From Diplocarpon mali (Eukaryota > Ascomycota > Leotiomycetes > Helotiales > Drepanopezizaceae): 19,253 bases of DNA. The stretch is from positions 1 to 19,253 of the forward strand of contig JAENRP010000548.1 in assembly GCA_024741835.1 (NCBI GenBank), given 5' to 3'. The translations under genes and the position numbers were made by a program. Of the stretch, positions 18,518 through 19,253 are shown piece by piece (the stretch's first letter is position 1; each line of letters starts with the position of its first letter). The notes under the pieces were generated by a model. The model made no database searches. It saw only the letters and a program-made list of their open reading frames with translations, and was not told the DNA's origin.

Positions 18518-18590
18518 GAGAGAGGGGGTAGAGGGAGAGAGAGAGGAAGAGGGAGAGGGAGGAAGAGAGAGAAACGGAAGAAAAGAAGAC
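18518..18590 (-). promoter_or_regulatory. CT-rich tract upstream of the transporter gene
   Basis: The plus strand is almost pure A/G, so the transporter's sense strand is a long C/T tract about 275-350 bases before its ATG. CT-rich tracts are common in fungal promoters of well-expressed genes. It could equally be a simple-sequence expansion. Confidence 0.45.
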
Positions 18591-18729
18591 GGGATGAGGC
18601 GAAAAGCTTAGACGAGGGAACGAGAGGCATGGGATGGAGTGCGCACGATCCAGGGTTTTTTCGCCCTCTCCGGTCCCAGCACGCGAGCTGTGAGCTGTGA
18701 GAGCAAGGATGGGAAGGTGTGAAGGGGGG

Positions 18730-18750
18730 GAGGAGGAGGAGGAGGAGGAA
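18730..18750 (+). repeat. GGA trinucleotide microsatellite
   Basis: About seven copies of GGA in tandem, inside a purine-rich stretch upstream of the transporter promoter. Confidence 0.85.
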
Positions 18751-18786
18751 GGGGTCAGAGGGAGGAAGGAACGAGGAATTCCGAGC

Positions 18787-18826
18787 GAGATGGAGATGGA
18801 GATGGAGATGGGGATGGGGATGGGGG
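18787..18826 (+). repeat. GAGATG hexamer microsatellite
   Basis: Four tandem GAGATG units are followed by two GGGATG variants and a G run. The short plus-strand frame through it, which reads Met-Glu and Met-Gly repeats, is a repeat artefact. Confidence 0.88.
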
Positions 18827-19123
18827 CAACGAGCGGGTTTGCTGGCTCTCGAACCCTGGATAGTGAGATGGGGAATTAGGTAAGGCGAGGGAGGGCAGTG
18901 TAAATTGACTTTTCGTCACCGTGGCTTGCCATGTATATATATACAGCCGGATATACATAACCTGCATGCTTCACAAAGTGTATATACACATGTAGGTTGG
19001 CCCATGCCTCTCCCGTTCCTAGCTGCATCCGTGGCGAAGGGAGGAGGAGGGGAAGCTGACTGGGCGTGCTGTACGTAATGCGCGATACATATTGGAGATG
19101 CTTCGAAAGGCAAGCAATAGGAG

Positions 19124-19253
19124 ATGTATGTATGTATGTAAGTGTATGTATGTATGTATATGTATGTATGTATGTAAGTGTATGTATGTATGTATATGTA
19201 TGTATGTATGTATATGTGTATATGTGTATATGTATATATGTATATATGTATAT
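19124..19253 (+). repeat. TATG-type microsatellite with higher-order 36-nt units, running to the window end
   Basis: Tandem TATG copies are punctuated by AGTG and TATATG variants. Two exact 36-base units are found at 19141-19176 and 19177-19212. After that the array drifts into TATATGTG and then TATATATG repeats up to the last base, so its true length is unknown. Confidence 0.92.

Noticed and set aside
18361..18630. 89-codon minus-strand frame upstream of the transporter
   Set aside because: It is made mostly of Leu/Pro/Ser repeats from the CT-rich tract and lies upstream of the TATA-like element, so it is probably not in the transcript.

Overview
The window looks like nuclear DNA of a filamentous ascomycete (Pezizomycotina). 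The genes are separated by UTR and promoter DNA and interrupted by short introns (50-102 nt, one of 310 nt) with GT..AG ends and CTAAC/CTAAT-like branch sites. Family content fits: a Zn2Cys6 regulator, a fungal-type cystathionine gamma-lyase, an SNM1/Pso2 nuclease, the Pol III subunit Rpc25, a NUFIP1-domain protein and a PHS-type permease. I cannot name the species. There is no operon, CRISPR array, rRNA, recognisable tRNA or intact transposon.

Layout: 1-1582 is AT-rich with no gene. 1583-4722 (-) is SNM1/PSO2, a DNA interstrand crosslink repair nuclease of two exons. 5202-6651 (-) is a Zn2Cys6 transcription factor whose zinc cluster is complete only when a 22-nt micro-exon is included. 6652-7396 is a divergent promoter shared with 7397-8662 (+), an intronless cystathionine gamma-lyase. 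9215-10386 (-) is RPC25 in five exons, the first coding for four residues. 10387-11023 is a second divergent promoter, shared with 11024-13127 (+), a NUFIP1-domain/CCCH protein of two exons. 13128-16101 is about 3 kb without a credible gene, becoming GC-rich. 16102-18242 (-) is a PHS-family major facilitator of three exons with very GC-rich codon usage. 18243-19253 holds its promoter, purine-rich tracts and microsatellites.

Most neighbours are functionally unrelated: DNA repair, transcription control, sulfur amino acid metabolism and transport. The exception is the head-to-head RPC25/NUFIP1 pair. Both products serve non-coding RNA and ribosome biogenesis (RNA polymerase III; box C/D snoRNP assembly), so the shared promoter may co-regulate them. 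I rebuilt exon structures by hand from splice-site consensus, reading-frame closure and family motifs; each model closes to a whole number of codons (1013, 441, 421, 212, 682 and 669 aa). I see no clear new biological system. The most interesting points are the micro-exon zinc cluster, the Asp-to-Glu changes at expected proton-coupling positions of the transporter, the RPC25/NUFIP1 promoter with a PAC-like site, and the abrupt compositional change near 14.3 kb.
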